A DNA stretch of 64,000 nt from NCBI GenBank assembly GCA_021741205.1, contig JAIOYI010000001.1, positions 62,001 through 126,000 of the forward strand, given 5' to 3'. Source of the DNA: Emcibacter sp. (GTDB taxonomy: Bacteria; Pseudomonadota; Alphaproteobacteria; Sphingomonadales; Emcibacteraceae). Position numbers and translations under genes: made by a program. Shown here in pieces: positions 1-9,969 of the stretch. Each line of letters opens with the position of its first letter. The first letter of the stretch is position 1. Under the pieces are notes generated by a model that saw only the letters and a list, made by a program, of their open reading frames with translations, searched no databases and was not told where the DNA came from.

Positions 1-1
1 C

Positions 2-787
2 ATCAGTTCAGATCTTGATGCTATGCGACCCAATCTATTGCCAAATTTGATCACGGCCATTGGACGTAATGTGGATCGGGGATTTAAAAATATTGCACTC
101 TTTGAATGTGGTAATCAATTTAAAGACGACACAGCTGAGGGGCAATCCCTTATCCTTGCTGGGGTCAGAAGAGGGCAAAATATTGAAAAACATTGGCGGG
201 AAACCCCAAAAGATGTGGACTGCATCACGGCAAAAGCAGATGCAGAATCTATCCTTCGGGCGATAGGGGTTAAGATAGATAATGCTCAAGTTATCCCAGA
301 GGCTCCTGCTTGGTATCATCCTGGGCGCAGTGGAACAATTCGTCTTGGGCCAAAAAATATTCTGGCCTATTTTGGAGAAATTCATCCTGTCATCTGCAGG
401 GCGCTTGATATAAAGGGACGCTTGGTAGGTTTTGAAATTCTGCTCGAAAATATTCCTTTTCCAAAAAATAAAATTGGCAACAGCCGTGGTCCTCTAAAAA
501 CGTCTGATTTTCAGATGGTAGAACGGGATTTTGCCTTTGTGGTGCATAATGATGTAACCTCTGCAAGCCTTATGAGAACTGTACGGGATACGGACAAAAA
601 ACTCATTGCAGATGTTAGTCTTTTTGATATTTACGCTGGGGCTGGTATTGATGAAGGTTATAAATCTATGGCGATCAATGTTAAATTACAACCAGAGAAT
701 AGAACCCTTACCGAAGAGGAGATAGAGTTATTTTCCTCAAAAGTCATTGCCAATGTACTAAAACAAACCCAAGGAAAATTGCGCTAA
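2..787 (+). CDS. pheT: Phenylalanyl-tRNA synthetase beta subunit, C-terminal part (cut by window edge)
   Basis: This is the 3' end of the beta chain of phenylalanyl-tRNA synthetase, the alpha2-beta2 enzyme that charges tRNA-Phe. The frame is open from base 2 and enters with ISSDLDAMRPNLLPNL, the conserved core-domain motif of PheT, so the ATG at 23 is internal and not the start. The last ~90 residues, beginning around SDFQMVERDFAFVV, are the ferredoxin-fold anticodon-binding (FDX-ACB) domain that ends all bacterial PheT proteins. The stop is TAA at 785-787. About 140 bases of AT-rich DNA separate it from the next gene. pheS would be expected upstream, outside the window. Identity is firm; only the N-terminal two thirds are missing. 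Confidence 0.95.
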   Translation: MSSDLDAMRPNLLPNLITAIGRNVDRGFKNIALFECGNQFKDDTAEGQSLILAGVRRGQNIEKHWRETPKDVDCITAKADAESILRAIGVKIDNAQVIPEAPAWYHPGRSGTIRLGPKNILAYFGEIHPVICRALDIKGRLVGFEILLENIPFPKNKIGNSRGPLKTSDFQMVERDFAFVVHNDVTSASLMRTVRDTDKKLIADVSLFDIYAGAGIDEGYKSMAINVKLQPENRTLTEEEIELFSSKVIANVLKQTQGKLR

Positions 788-926
788 GATCACATTTCAC
801 CTTATCTGCTCTGTAAATATCGCCCTCATCATGTTATATTTTGAGGGCGTATTATCATTAACATATTATAAAGGCCATTCCATTAGAATAGAATACGATA
901 TATTTAGATATTGAGATTTCAGGTTA

Positions 927-1904
927 ATGGTTGAAGATATTAAAGATATTAAAGATATTAAGGTTCCCATTAAACTAAGAATAAAAGCTTGGTGGAATGG
1001 TTATGACCTAGAGGATGTGAAAGCACGCCTTAGAGAGCTGCGTGACCATGAGACCTCTTTATCAACCCTGAAAGCCTCCCCCAAGGGGACTGAACCAGAT
1101 GTCTCCTCCTTACCTTGGGATAAAATCAGAATGGAAATGACCCAATTGATATGGGGTGAAGGATATTGTGGCCCAGGCGGCAAAGACCATATCATTAGCA
1201 TGTGCAAGTTATTGACCATGAATTCTGAAATGAGTGCGCTTATCATCGGTGCGGGTCTTGGTGGCCCTGCCCGTGTTTTAGCAGAAGAATTCGGAGTCTG
1301 GATCACAGCCTATGAGTTATCCGAAGAACTGGCCACACAGGGCATGAAGATATCGAATGATAAGGGCTTTGGATCTAAAGCTATTATTCGTCCTTTTGAC
1401 CCTACGCAGGAAAATCCCTTTGACCGACATTATGACCGCGCCTTTTCCAAAGAGGCGCTCTATTGTTACCCCGATAAGGTTAAAATTATCAAGGATGTTT
1501 TTGATACATTAAAACATGGCGCCTTGTTCCTGATTACCGATTATACCTTGACGGATATTTCTTCTCTAGAGAATAAAGACGTACAAAAATGGTTAAAACA
1601 GGAACCCTCCCCGCCTTACCCTGTCACCACAGACAATATGAAAACCACCTTAGAGAAGGCTGGTTTTATCTTGAGGGTTAATGAAGATGTCTCTAAGGAA
1701 TATGTGGAACTTATTGAACATAGCTGGGCAAAGGCTGCAACGGTTGCAGAGCATCTTGCCGCTAAGGGGGAAGAAGGAACCAAGGCTATAAAATCTCTCA
1801 TGAAGGAGGCAGAGTTTTGGGCATTACGGGCTAAACTTCTCAAAGAAGGTCATATTCATGTATGGCGGTTTCTAGCCAATAAGCCTAATGAAAAAATACG
1901 CTAG
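927..1904 (+). CDS. Class I SAM-dependent methyltransferase, first of a tandem pair
   Basis: A 325-residue protein with a Rossmann-type SAM-binding motif I, LIIGAGLGGPAR, near residues 105-116, followed by an acidic residue (YELSEE) suited to bind the SAM ribose. Ahead of it is an unusual signature, IWGEGYCGPGG (75-85), shared with the next gene. The N-terminus carries WWNGYDLEDV and a triple Asp-Ile-Lys repeat (residues 4-12) encoded by three near-identical 9-base units. No signal peptide or membrane segment is seen. The substrate cannot be read from the sequence. It lies 12 bases upstream of a paralogue, so the two are probably co-transcribed, possibly on into lepA. Methyltransferase fold is well supported; any specific role is unknown. 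Confidence 0.8.
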   Translation: MVEDIKDIKDIKVPIKLRIKAWWNGYDLEDVKARLRELRDHETSLSTLKASPKGTEPDVSSLPWDKIRMEMTQLIWGEGYCGPGGKDHIISMCKLLTMNSEMSALIIGAGLGGPARVLAEEFGVWITAYELSEELATQGMKISNDKGFGSKAIIRPFDPTQENPFDRHYDRAFSKEALYCYPDKVKIIKDVFDTLKHGALFLITDYTLTDISSLENKDVQKWLKQEPSPPYPVTTDNMKTTLEKAGFILRVNEDVSKEYVELIEHSWAKAATVAEHLAAKGEEGTKAIKSLMKEAEFWALRAKLLKEGHIHVWRFLANKPNEKIR

Positions 1905-1916
1905 TAAGTAATCATT

Positions 1917-2879
1917 ATGGCTGCAAAAACAGAAAATAATTCCAAAAAAATCCCCTTAAAATGGCGATTAATCGCTTGGTGGCAAGGCTATGATCTTGCT
2001 GATATAGAAGAAAAAATGCGTCTTCGTCATGGAAGTAATCAAGGGTCTCCTGTAAAGACACCTGCTACCGAAAAAAACAATAAAATATCTTGGAATCAAA
2101 AGCGTATGGACATAGCCCAAATGATTTGGGGTACGGGATTTTGTGGCCCAGGAGGCGCAAAAAATGTCATTGATATGTCAAAACTTCTCGCCCTATCCCC
2201 CAAAATGAGTGCAATGGTTATTGGTGCAGGTCTTGGAGGACCAGCCCGCGTTCTCGCAGAAGAATTTGGTGTTTGGATATCGGGTTATGACCATAACAAA
2301 CTGCTTACCGAAGAAGGTATGAAAATATCAACAGCAAAAGGGCTTGAAAAAAAAGCCCCCATTATCCACCTTGATCTTGAAAATTCTCCGGCCTTTGACC
2401 GTCAATTTGATCGCGCTTTTTCTAAGGAATTTTTATTCAGCATTAAAAACAAAGCCCCGCTCCTCAAAATTATTTATGATCAATTAAAACATGACAGTTT
2501 GTTTCTACTCAGCGATTATGTGATAAAAGATGAAGCGAGTATCACCCATCCCGATATCATAGCATGGGAAAAATATACCCCAGATAATTCATACCTCATA
2601 ACATCGGATGCCTATAATATCCTACTTGAAAAGGCGGGCTTTAAAATCCGCATCCATGAAGATATAACCCAACATTATCTCGAAATGATAAATGAAGCAT
2701 GGGCCTCCACAGAGAAACTCATCCAAAAACTGGCAGATAATAAACAAGATATAAAAGAAGATCTGTCTGCTATAATGGAAGAAACAAGGTTATGGAATAG
2801 CGTAACCAAGGCGATGCGTTCAGGTGAATTAAAACTTTATCGCTATCTGGCTCATAAACCGACGGCTCCGATTAGATAA
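1917..2879 (+). CDS. Class I SAM-dependent methyltransferase, second of a tandem pair
   Basis: A 320-residue paralogue of the preceding protein, aligned along its whole length: WWQGYDLADI near residue 21, IWGTGFCGPGG (70-80), motif I VIGAGLGGPAR (101-111) with the following LAEEFGVWI identical in both copies. After motif I the partner acidic segment differs (GYDHNK here, AYELSE in the first copy), and the C-terminal halves diverge, so the copies may act on different substrates or form a heterodimer. The spacing of 12 bases to the upstream stop points to one transcript. lepA starts 63 bases downstream. I do not recognise a specific reaction. Confidence 0.8.
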   Translation: MAAKTENNSKKIPLKWRLIAWWQGYDLADIEEKMRLRHGSNQGSPVKTPATEKNNKISWNQKRMDIAQMIWGTGFCGPGGAKNVIDMSKLLALSPKMSAMVIGAGLGGPARVLAEEFGVWISGYDHNKLLTEEGMKISTAKGLEKKAPIIHLDLENSPAFDRQFDRAFSKEFLFSIKNKAPLLKIIYDQLKHDSLFLLSDYVIKDEASITHPDIIAWEKYTPDNSYLITSDAYNILLEKAGFKIRIHEDITQHYLEMINEAWASTEKLIQKLADNKQDIKEDLSAIMEETRLWNSVTKAMRSGELKLYRYLAHKPTAPIR

Positions 2880-2942
2880 TATCGCCTACATACATAATAA
2901 TCCGTCTGTTCCCCCACATTATCCCCTTGTCTTTTCTATGCA

Positions 2943-4769
2943 ATGAGTGATAAAAGCCCTGTCATGACCGAGTTAGATAAAATAAGAAATTTTGCCATCA
3001 TTGCCCATATTGACCATGGGAAATCCACCCTTGCGGATCGTCTGATTCAGCATTGCGAGGGATTGACGGATCGTGAAATGAAGAATCAAGTGCTTGATAG
3101 TATGGATATCGAGCGCGAGCGTGGAATCACAATCAAAGCCCAAACAGTTCGGCTTCGCTACAAGGCACGAGACGGCAGCATCTATATTTTAAATCTTATG
3201 GATACACCGGGTCATGTGGACTTCGCCTATGAGGTTAGTCGGTGTCTTTATGCCTGCGAAGGTTCTGTTCTTGTGGTGGATTCAAGTCAAGGTGTTGAGG
3301 CCCAAACCTTGGCCAATGTCTATCAAGCCATCGACAATAACCACGAAATTTTACCTGTCCTCAATAAAATTGATCTTCCCGCCGCAGAACCAGAACAGGT
3401 GCGCACCCAAATAGAAGACGTGATCGGCATTGATGCCAGTGGCGCGATCAAAGTATCCGCCAAAACGGGTGAAGGCATTGATGACCTGCTCAACAGCATT
3501 GTGATGACACTCCCTGCTCCCAAGGGTGACATTAATGCGCCCTTAAAAGCTCTTCTGGTGGATAGCTGGTATGACACCTATCTTGGGGTTATGGTTTTGA
3601 TCCGGGTGATTGACGGCAAAATCAAAAAAGGCATGAAAATCAAAATGATGGTCGCCGAATCAGAACATACCTTGGACAGAGTCGGTGTTTTTACCCCAAA
3701 AGAGATTTTGGTCGATGATTTGGGTCCTGGCGAGATCGGATTCTTCACCGCCTCCATAAAAGAAGTATCCCAGACCCATGTGGGGGACACCATTACCGAG
3801 GTTAAAAGACCTGCCCTTAAAGCATTGCCCGGCTTTAAGCCTGTGCAGAGTGTGGTTTTCTGCGGTCTTTTTCCAGCCGATGCGGCGGATTTTGAGGATT
3901 TGCGAGACAGTATGCTCAAACTACGCTTAAATGATGCGAGCTTCACCTTTGAAACCGAAACCTCAACGGCTCTAGGTTATGGCTTTCGCTGTGGCTTTCT
4001 TGGTATGCTTCATTTGGAAATTATTCAGGAGCGCCTGACCCGTGAATTTGATCTGGATATTATCACAACCTCCCCAAGCGTGATTTATAAAATCCACCTG
4101 AACAACGGCACGACAAAGGAATTGCATAATCCCGCCGATATGCCAGATCCCACCTATATCAACCATATTGAGGAACCTTGGATTTTAGCCACCGTTCTTG
4201 TACCCGATGAATATCTGGGTTCCGTCCTGAAATTATGTCAGGATAAGCGCGGCGAACAGGTGGAAATGACCTATGCGGGAAATCGGGCTATGCTTGTGTA
4301 TAAACTGCCCCTGAACGAGGTGGTCTATGACTTCTATGATAAGCTAAAATCCGTCTCTCGTGGTTATGCAAGTTTTAACTATCAGATGGATGGTTACCGA
4401 GAAGGCGATTTGGTGAAGCTCACCATTATGGTCAATTCCGAGCCTGTTGATGCGCTCAGCATGATGGTGCATAGATCACAATCTGAATATCGGGGTCGGG
4501 CGCTATGCGAACGGCTGAAAGACCTGATCCCACGTCAATTGTTCAAAATCCCTATTCAGGCGGCAATCGGTGGCAAGGTTATTGCCCGTGAAACCATCAG
4601 TGCCATGCGCAAAGACGTGACCGCCAAATGTTACGGCGGCGACGTGAGCCGTAAGCGAAAATTGCTGGATAAGCAGAAAAAGGGCAAGAAGAAAATGCGC
4701 CTATACGGCAATGTGGAAATCCCCCATTCCGCCTTCATCGCCGCCCTTAAAATGGGTGAAGATAAGTAA
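2943..4769 (+). CDS. lepA: Elongation factor 4 (LepA), ribosome-associated GTPase
   Basis: LepA/EF-4 is a translational GTPase that acts on ribosomes during elongation and initiation. The 608-residue length matches the family (~600). All GTPase motifs are visible: G1 AHIDHGKST (21-29), G2 in RERGITI (58-64), G3 DTPGH (87-91), G4 NKID (141-144). The C-terminal LepA-specific domain is present and ends with the basic stretch [11 protein letters not shown] and the family ending [17 protein letters not shown] second ATG at residue 8 ([10 protein letters not shown]) is an alternative start. An 8-base inverted repeat (4752-4759 with 4782-4789) spans the stop codon, toward the convergent next gene; it lacks a T-run, so it is at best a weak terminator. 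Confidence 0.97.
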   Translation: MSDKSPVMTELDKIRNFAIIAHIDHGKSTLADRLIQHCEGLTDREMKNQVLDSMDIERERGITIKAQTVRLRYKARDGSIYILNLMDTPGHVDFAYEVSRCLYACEGSVLVVDSSQGVEAQTLANVYQAIDNNHEILPVLNKIDLPAAEPEQVRTQIEDVIGIDASGAIKVSAKTGEGIDDLLNSIVMTLPAPKGDINAPLKALLVDSWYDTYLGVMVLIRVIDGKIKKGMKIKMMVAESEHTLDRVGVFTPKEILVDDLGPGEIGFFTASIKEVSQTHVGDTITEVKRPALKALPGFKPVQSVVFCGLFPADAADFEDLRDSMLKLRLNDASFTFETETSTALGYGFRCGFLGMLHLEIIQERLTREFDLDIITTSPSVIYKIHLNNGTTKELHNPADMPDPTYINHIEEPWILATVLVPDEYLGSVLKLCQDKRGEQVEMTYAGNRAMLVYKLPLNEVVYDFYDKLKSVSRGYASFNYQMDGYREGDLVKLTIMVNSEPVDALSMMVHRSQSEYRGRALCERLKDLIPRQLFKIPIQAAIGGKVIARETISAMRKDVTAKCYGGDVSRKRKLLDKQKKGKKKMRLYGNVEIPHSAFIAALKMGEDK

Positions 4770-4796
4770 ACCCTTTAACCCTCACCCATACGATTA

Positions 4797-6185
4797 TTAT
4801 TTACGTACTGGTTTGAATAGAGGTTGCACATTACGTTCAATATGCTGAATGATCTGTTCGGCAATATTCTTCTTTGTGACCTTTTCAATACCCTCAAGTC
4901 CGGGAGAGCTGTTGACTTCTAAAACTTTTGGACCTGATTTTGCCCGAATAATATCAACACCCGCCACCTTCAGATCCAACACACGGGCCGCATGCAGGGC
5001 GATAGCCTTTTCCTCTGGCGTAATGGTCGCCTTTATAGCCCGACCACCTGCATGAAGATTTGATCTAAAATCCCCCTCGTCCGAGGTTCGGAGCATGGCG
5101 GCAATAACTTTCCGTCCCACAACGAAACAGCGCAGATCCGTGCCTGATGCTTCTTTGACAAATTCCTGTGCAATAAAATTTGCGTCCAAACCCTGAAAGG
5201 CACTGATCACGGCCTCTCCTGCCTTTTTGGTTTCGGCAAGCACCACACCCCGACCTTGCGTACTTTGCAAAAGCTTCAAGATAATCGGCGCACCGCCCAC
5301 CAGTTTAAGCAGGCTGTCGGTATCTTTGGGGGAGTTGGCAAAGGCCGTTGTCGGCATAGGAATACGGTGCAAAGCCAAAATTTGATGGGCCGCTAGCTTA
5401 TCCCGTGACAAACCAATAGAATCCGCTGAATTCAAACAATAGGTTCCCATGGCCTGAAATTGTCGCACCACCGCCATGCCGTAAAAGGTCACAGAGGCGC
5501 CAATGCGCGGGATAACCGCATCATAATAGGGCAAGGCCACACCATCATAATGGACTTCTGGCTTATGACTGCTGATATGCAGGTAACAGCGTTTGGTGTC
5601 AATGACCTCTATTTCATGACCATGAGCTTCTGCGGCCTCGACGATGCGTTTTGTAGAATAATTATTGGGCTCGCGGGTTAAAATTGCCAAATGCAGTGGT
5701 CTTTTTATGGGTTTATTGGTTTTAAGCTTGTTATAAAGATCATAATTTAATTTGGGTTGCAAGAAGGATGTATCAGGGTGCACACCGATGCCTTCCAAGG
5801 CGCTTCGGCCCAAGAGCATGCGGTAAGCCATGCTTTCACGGTTGGTGAGGGTTACCTCAATATCCCATGTGCGCCCCGCCAAAGTTACAGGAACCTTGAT
5901 GACATGGCGCATCTCTATATGGCCATTTGATGATGTCACCTCACGCTTATCAACAACCTCTGCAGAACAATAAATTTCAATATCTGGACGGGAAGGAATA
6001 GGATGAATACCAAATCGCACCCGTGGTTTTGCCACAGACCCAAAAGGTTGGATCGTAAAAGCATGCAGCGCAGAAGTCTTAGCTCCTGTATCAATTTTGG
6101 CCTTGAGAGCGGGCAATCCCAAACTCGGGAGTGCAAGCCATTCTTCCCAACCAACAATAAATTCATCCATAAAAAGTCCATTCAT
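4797..6185 (-). CDS. Fusion of RimB-like retropepsin-type domain and RimK-like ATP-grasp ligase
   Basis: Two proteins that are usually separate are joined here. Residues ~1-150 form a retropepsin-like aspartic protease domain (Pfam Zn_protease/DUF785, COG4067) with the motif KIDTGAKTSALHA around residues 30-42. From ~160 onward the chain is a RimK-family ATP-grasp ligase, with IGASVTFYG, the ATP-binding LKLLQSTQGRGV and the metal-binding end VLEVNSSPGLEGIE. RimK adds glutamates to the C-terminus of ribosomal protein S6 in gammaproteobacteria, and a RimB-type protease trims such tails; whether that is the substrate here is unknown. I chose ATG 6185 because the longer frame starts with TTG at 6233, inside a putative promoter, while a GGGGGTG stretch precedes 6185. 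ATG 6170 is also possible. Confidence 0.85.
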   Translation of the reverse strand: MNGLFMDEFIVGWEEWLALPSLGLPALKAKIDTGAKTSALHAFTIQPFGSVAKPRVRFGIHPIPSRPDIEIYCSAEVVDKREVTSSNGHIEMRHVIKVPVTLAGRTWDIEVTLTNRESMAYRMLLGRSALEGIGVHPDTSFLQPKLNYDLYNKLKTNKPIKRPLHLAILTREPNNYSTKRIVEAAEAHGHEIEVIDTKRCYLHISSHKPEVHYDGVALPYYDAVIPRIGASVTFYGMAVVRQFQAMGTYCLNSADSIGLSRDKLAAHQILALHRIPMPTTAFANSPKDTDSLLKLVGGAPIILKLLQSTQGRGVVLAETKKAGEAVISAFQGLDANFIAQEFVKEASGTDLRCFVVGRKVIAAMLRTSDEGDFRSNLHAGGRAIKATITPEEKAIALHAARVLDLKVAGVDIIRAKSGPKVLEVNSSPGLEGIEKVTKKNIAEQIIQHIERNVQPLFKPVRK

Positions 6186-6204
6186 ATCATATTCTGCACC
6201 CCCT

Positions 6205-6233
6205 ATGGTACGGTGAGAACCATAAATCAACAA
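6205..6233 (-). promoter_or_regulatory. Possible sigma-70 promoter for the RimB/RimK fusion gene
   Basis: On the minus strand TTGTTG (6228-6233) and TACCAT (6205-6210) are separated by exactly 17 bases. The expected transcription start falls just before the G-rich Shine-Dalgarno-like stretch and ATG 6185. Both hexamers are only partial matches to consensus, so this is weak support. Confidence 0.3.
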
Positions 6234-6248
6234 CTAAATTTTCATGAA

Positions 6249-6287
6249 ATAAAAAAACCCTCCTCAATCATCTTGAGAAGGGTTTTT
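6249..6287 (-). terminator. Rho-independent terminator after ilvC
   Basis: A hairpin with arms AAAACCCTTCTC and GAGGAGGGTTTTT (minus-strand reading, one unpaired base in the stem) ends in a T-run. It begins about 28 bases beyond the ilvC stop and ends before the next minus-strand gene, separating the ilv genes from the RimB/RimK fusion gene. Confidence 0.8.
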
Positions 6288-6314
6288 AAATAATGTTTTC
6301 TAAAGGTGTAAAAA

Positions 6315-7352
<1,038 letters not shown>

Positions 7353-7413
7353 TCATTTTCTCACCATTTATGACATTAAACAGTGAGCCTGTTCACAAAA
7401 ATAATTCTAACGT

Positions 7414-7938
7414 CTATAAGGCTTTACTGCCACGGGTTAAGGCTGCAACGCCCGTACGAACCACTTCAACCAACCCCGCATCCTGCATCAGTTGCACAAA
7501 GGCCGTTATTTTGTCCGATTTTCCCGTCACTTCAAATATATAACTGTCAAAGCTGCTATCGACAATCTTTGCCCGAAAGGCCTCCGCAATCCTAAGAGCG
7601 GCCTGCTGTTGAGCATTTTCACAATGAACCTTAACCAAGGCCAATTCCCGTTCCACATGGGGGCCATTCTCGGTCAAGTCCCCGACCCTGTGAACTGGGA
7701 CAAGCCTGTCTAGCTGTGCCTTGATCTGTTCTATCACATGGGGCGTTCCTTTGGTTACCACCGTAATACGGGATTCTGTACCTTCTATATCCACAGGGGC
7801 CACCGTCAGATTTTCAATATTATAGCCTCTTCCAGAAAACAAACCAATTACCTTTGCCAAAACGCCGGCCTCATTATCCACAATAATGGATAGGGTATGA
7901 CAGGCCACAATTTCAATTTCTTTATGTGCATGATGCAT
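7414..7938 (-). CDS. ilvN: Acetolactate synthase small (regulatory) subunit
   Basis: Regulatory subunit that binds the IlvB catalytic subunit and confers feedback inhibition by valine. The 174-residue protein starts with HTLSIIVDNEAGVLAKVIGLFSGRGYNIENL, an ACT domain typical of IlvN/IlvH (the quoted stretch spans roughly residues 14-44), and has the usual second C-terminal domain (ELALVKVHC onward). The longer frame begins with TTG at 7983 and would overlap ilvB; the ATG at 7938, 19 bases after the ilvB stop and preceded by GGGAT, gives the normal family N-terminus and is my choice. Co-transcribed with ilvB upstream and ilvC downstream. Confidence 0.95.
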   Translation of the reverse strand: MHHAHKEIEIVACHTLSIIVDNEAGVLAKVIGLFSGRGYNIENLTVAPVDIEGTESRITVVTKGTPHVIEQIKAQLDRLVPVHRVGDLTENGPHVERELALVKVHCENAQQQAALRIAEAFRAKIVDSSFDSYIFEVTGKSDKITAFVQLMQDAGLVEVVRTGVAALTRGSKAL

Positions 7939-7957
7939 AATTTTATCCCACAGTCCG

Positions 7958-9715
7958 TTAAACCAGAGCTGAGCCCCCTTCAAATTCTTTTATTTCTTCA
8001 TCATCATCGGGCATGATCATATCATTATGGGCAGCCCCACTAGGCACCATTGGGAAACAGTTTGCAAATTTTGCAACCCGACAATCCACAACAACAAGCC
8101 CGTCTGTTTCAATCATTTCCTTAATCGCGCCATCAATATCCGCAGGTTTATCAACAACAATACCATGTGCGCCATAAGCCTTTGCCAAGGCCACAAAATC
8201 TGGAAGACTTTCGGAATAGGATTCTGAATAGCGTGCACCATGATTTAATTCCTGCCATTGCCGAACCATACCCATATATTCATTATTCAGAATGAAAATT
8301 TTAACAGGAAGGTCATATTGGGCGGCGGTACTGAGTTCTTGAATATTCATCTGAATAGATGCCTCACCTGCCACATCAATAACCAAGGCGTCTTTATGGG
8401 CTATCTGTACTCCAATGGCGGCTGGAAAACCATAACCCATCGTTCCAAGGCCCCCTGAAGTCATCCAACGATTTGGTTTTTCAAGTTTTAAATATTGAGC
8501 GGCCCACATTTGATGTTGGCCGACCTCGGTCGTGAAATAGACGTCTTTATCCTTGGTGAGCTCCTGCAATCTTTCCAATGCATATTGCGGCATGATAACA
8601 TCATCCATAGACTTATATTTTAAACAATCTCGGCTTCGCCATTGTTCAATTTGCGCCCACCAATCATCATAAGAATGACTGCCTTGCTCTAAGATCGTCG
8701 CCTTCCACACTTTTAACATATCTTCTAAGACATGAGCCACATCACCAACGATCGGCACGTCCACACGCACCGTTTTATTGATGGATGAGCGATCAATATC
8801 AATATGGATCTTCTTGGAATTTGGTGAAAAGGCATCTAAGCGCCCTGTAACACGATCATCAAATCTTGCTCCAACGCAAACCATAACATCACAGTCATGC
8901 ATGGCATTGTTCGCCTCATAAGTACCGTGCATGCCAAGCATGCCCAAAAATTGTTTATCCGATGCGGGATAAGCCCCAAGCCCCATCAAAGTGCTCGTGA
9001 TGGGAGCCCCTATCAGTTGAACCATTTCACGAAGCAATTGTGCCGCCGCAGGCCCCGAATTAATCACACCGCCGCCCGTATAAAAAATAGGCTTCTTTGC
9101 ACCCGCCAGAAGTGTAACGGCTTGTTTTATTTGATCAATGTCACCCTTGGCTTCTGGTCTGTAACTTCTGTGTTTGACGACACCAGAATGAATGTCTTTG
9201 CTGGTATATATTTGAACATCTTTTGGCACATCAATAACAACAGGTCCCGGACGACCATTGGTAGCCACGTAAAAGGCCTCATGAATGGTCTTTGATAACG
9301 TATCAACATTTCTGACCAAATAATTATGTTTGGTACAATGGCGTGTTATCCCAACCGTATCGGCTTCCTGAAAGGCATCGCTGCCAATCAGATGAGCGGG
9401 CACCTGCCCTGCAATGCAGATAATAGGAATAGAATCAAGCATCGCATCAGTAAGTCCAGTAACCGCATTGGTTGCCCCAGGCCCCGAGGTTACAAGAACA
9501 ACACCCACCTTTCCCGTCGATCTTGCATAGCCTTCTGCGGCATGAACCGCCGCCTGCTCATGACGAACAAGAATGTGACGAATTTTATCTTGTTTAAAAA
9601 GAGCATCATAAATAGGAAGCACAGCACCACCAGGATAGCCGAAAATGACTTCGACATCCAAATCCACGAGTGAATTTATGATGATTTCTGCTCCGCTAAA
9701 CTCTTTGTTAGACAT
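7958..9715 (-). CDS. ilvB: Acetolactate synthase large (catalytic) subunit
   Basis: Thiamine-diphosphate enzyme that condenses pyruvate with pyruvate or 2-oxobutyrate, first common step of branched-chain amino-acid synthesis. At 585 residues it has the family length. The catalytic glutamate lies in VRHEQAAVHAAEGYAR (Glu53); the N-terminal GYPGGAVLPIYD, the FAD-region VGARFDDRVTGR and the C-terminal ThDP-binding segment ending in QMNIQELSTA are all present. The usual GDGS of the ThDP motif reads AGEAS here, a variant I recall from other alphaproteobacterial enzymes, so I do not treat it as a defect. The ATG is preceded by AAAGGG. The gene heads the ilvBNC cluster. Confidence 0.97.
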   Translation of the reverse strand: MSNKEFSGAEIIINSLVDLDVEVIFGYPGGAVLPIYDALFKQDKIRHILVRHEQAAVHAAEGYARSTGKVGVVLVTSGPGATNAVTGLTDAMLDSIPIICIAGQVPAHLIGSDAFQEADTVGITRHCTKHNYLVRNVDTLSKTIHEAFYVATNGRPGPVVIDVPKDVQIYTSKDIHSGVVKHRSYRPEAKGDIDQIKQAVTLLAGAKKPIFYTGGGVINSGPAAAQLLREMVQLIGAPITSTLMGLGAYPASDKQFLGMLGMHGTYEANNAMHDCDVMVCVGARFDDRVTGRLDAFSPNSKKIHIDIDRSSINKTVRVDVPIVGDVAHVLEDMLKVWKATILEQGSHSYDDWWAQIEQWRSRDCLKYKSMDDVIMPQYALERLQELTKDKDVYFTTEVGQHQMWAAQYLKLEKPNRWMTSGGLGTMGYGFPAAIGVQIAHKDALVIDVAGEASIQMNIQELSTAAQYDLPVKIFILNNEYMGMVRQWQELNHGARYSESYSESLPDFVALAKAYGAHGIVVDKPADIDGAIKEMIETDGLVVVDCRVAKFANCFPMVPSGAAHNDMIMPDDDEEIKEFEGGSALV

Positions 9716-9969
9716 GATAGCCCTTTCGTAAACTTAATTCTTGAAAATAGCATCGAAGAAAATACATCAAATTGCATTCAATTCAATAGTTTCTGCTATT
9801 TTTTATCACTTTAAATAAAGAAAAGTACATATATCCGTTTCCATCCCATTTAGCAAATAAAAGGGACTATATATATGTTCTTCTCTTATGGCGCGCACAA
9901 TAATATTATATTATTGCTTAGTCAATATAGAAAATGTAATAAAAATACAATAATTTTACTTAAATAGTA
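9716..9969. other. AT-rich intergenic region upstream of ilvB
   Basis: 254 bases between the miaA stop and the ilvB start, both on the minus strand. It should hold the ilvBNC promoter. A minus-strand TTGACT occurs at the upstream side, but with no well-spaced TATAAT. A 13-codon open frame (9849 to 9811) encodes a short peptide with Ile, Val, Leu and Ile; no GC-rich attenuator hairpin with a T-run follows it. Confidence 0.4.

Noticed and set aside
4752..4789. Terminator between lepA and the RimB/RimK gene
   Set aside because: The 8-base stem has a 22-base loop and no T-run on either side; I mention it only under lepA.
7958..9715. Acetolactate synthase regarded as inactive because the GDG of its ThDP motif reads AGEA
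   Set aside because: All other active-site motifs are intact and I know the AGEAS variant from alphaproteobacterial homologues.
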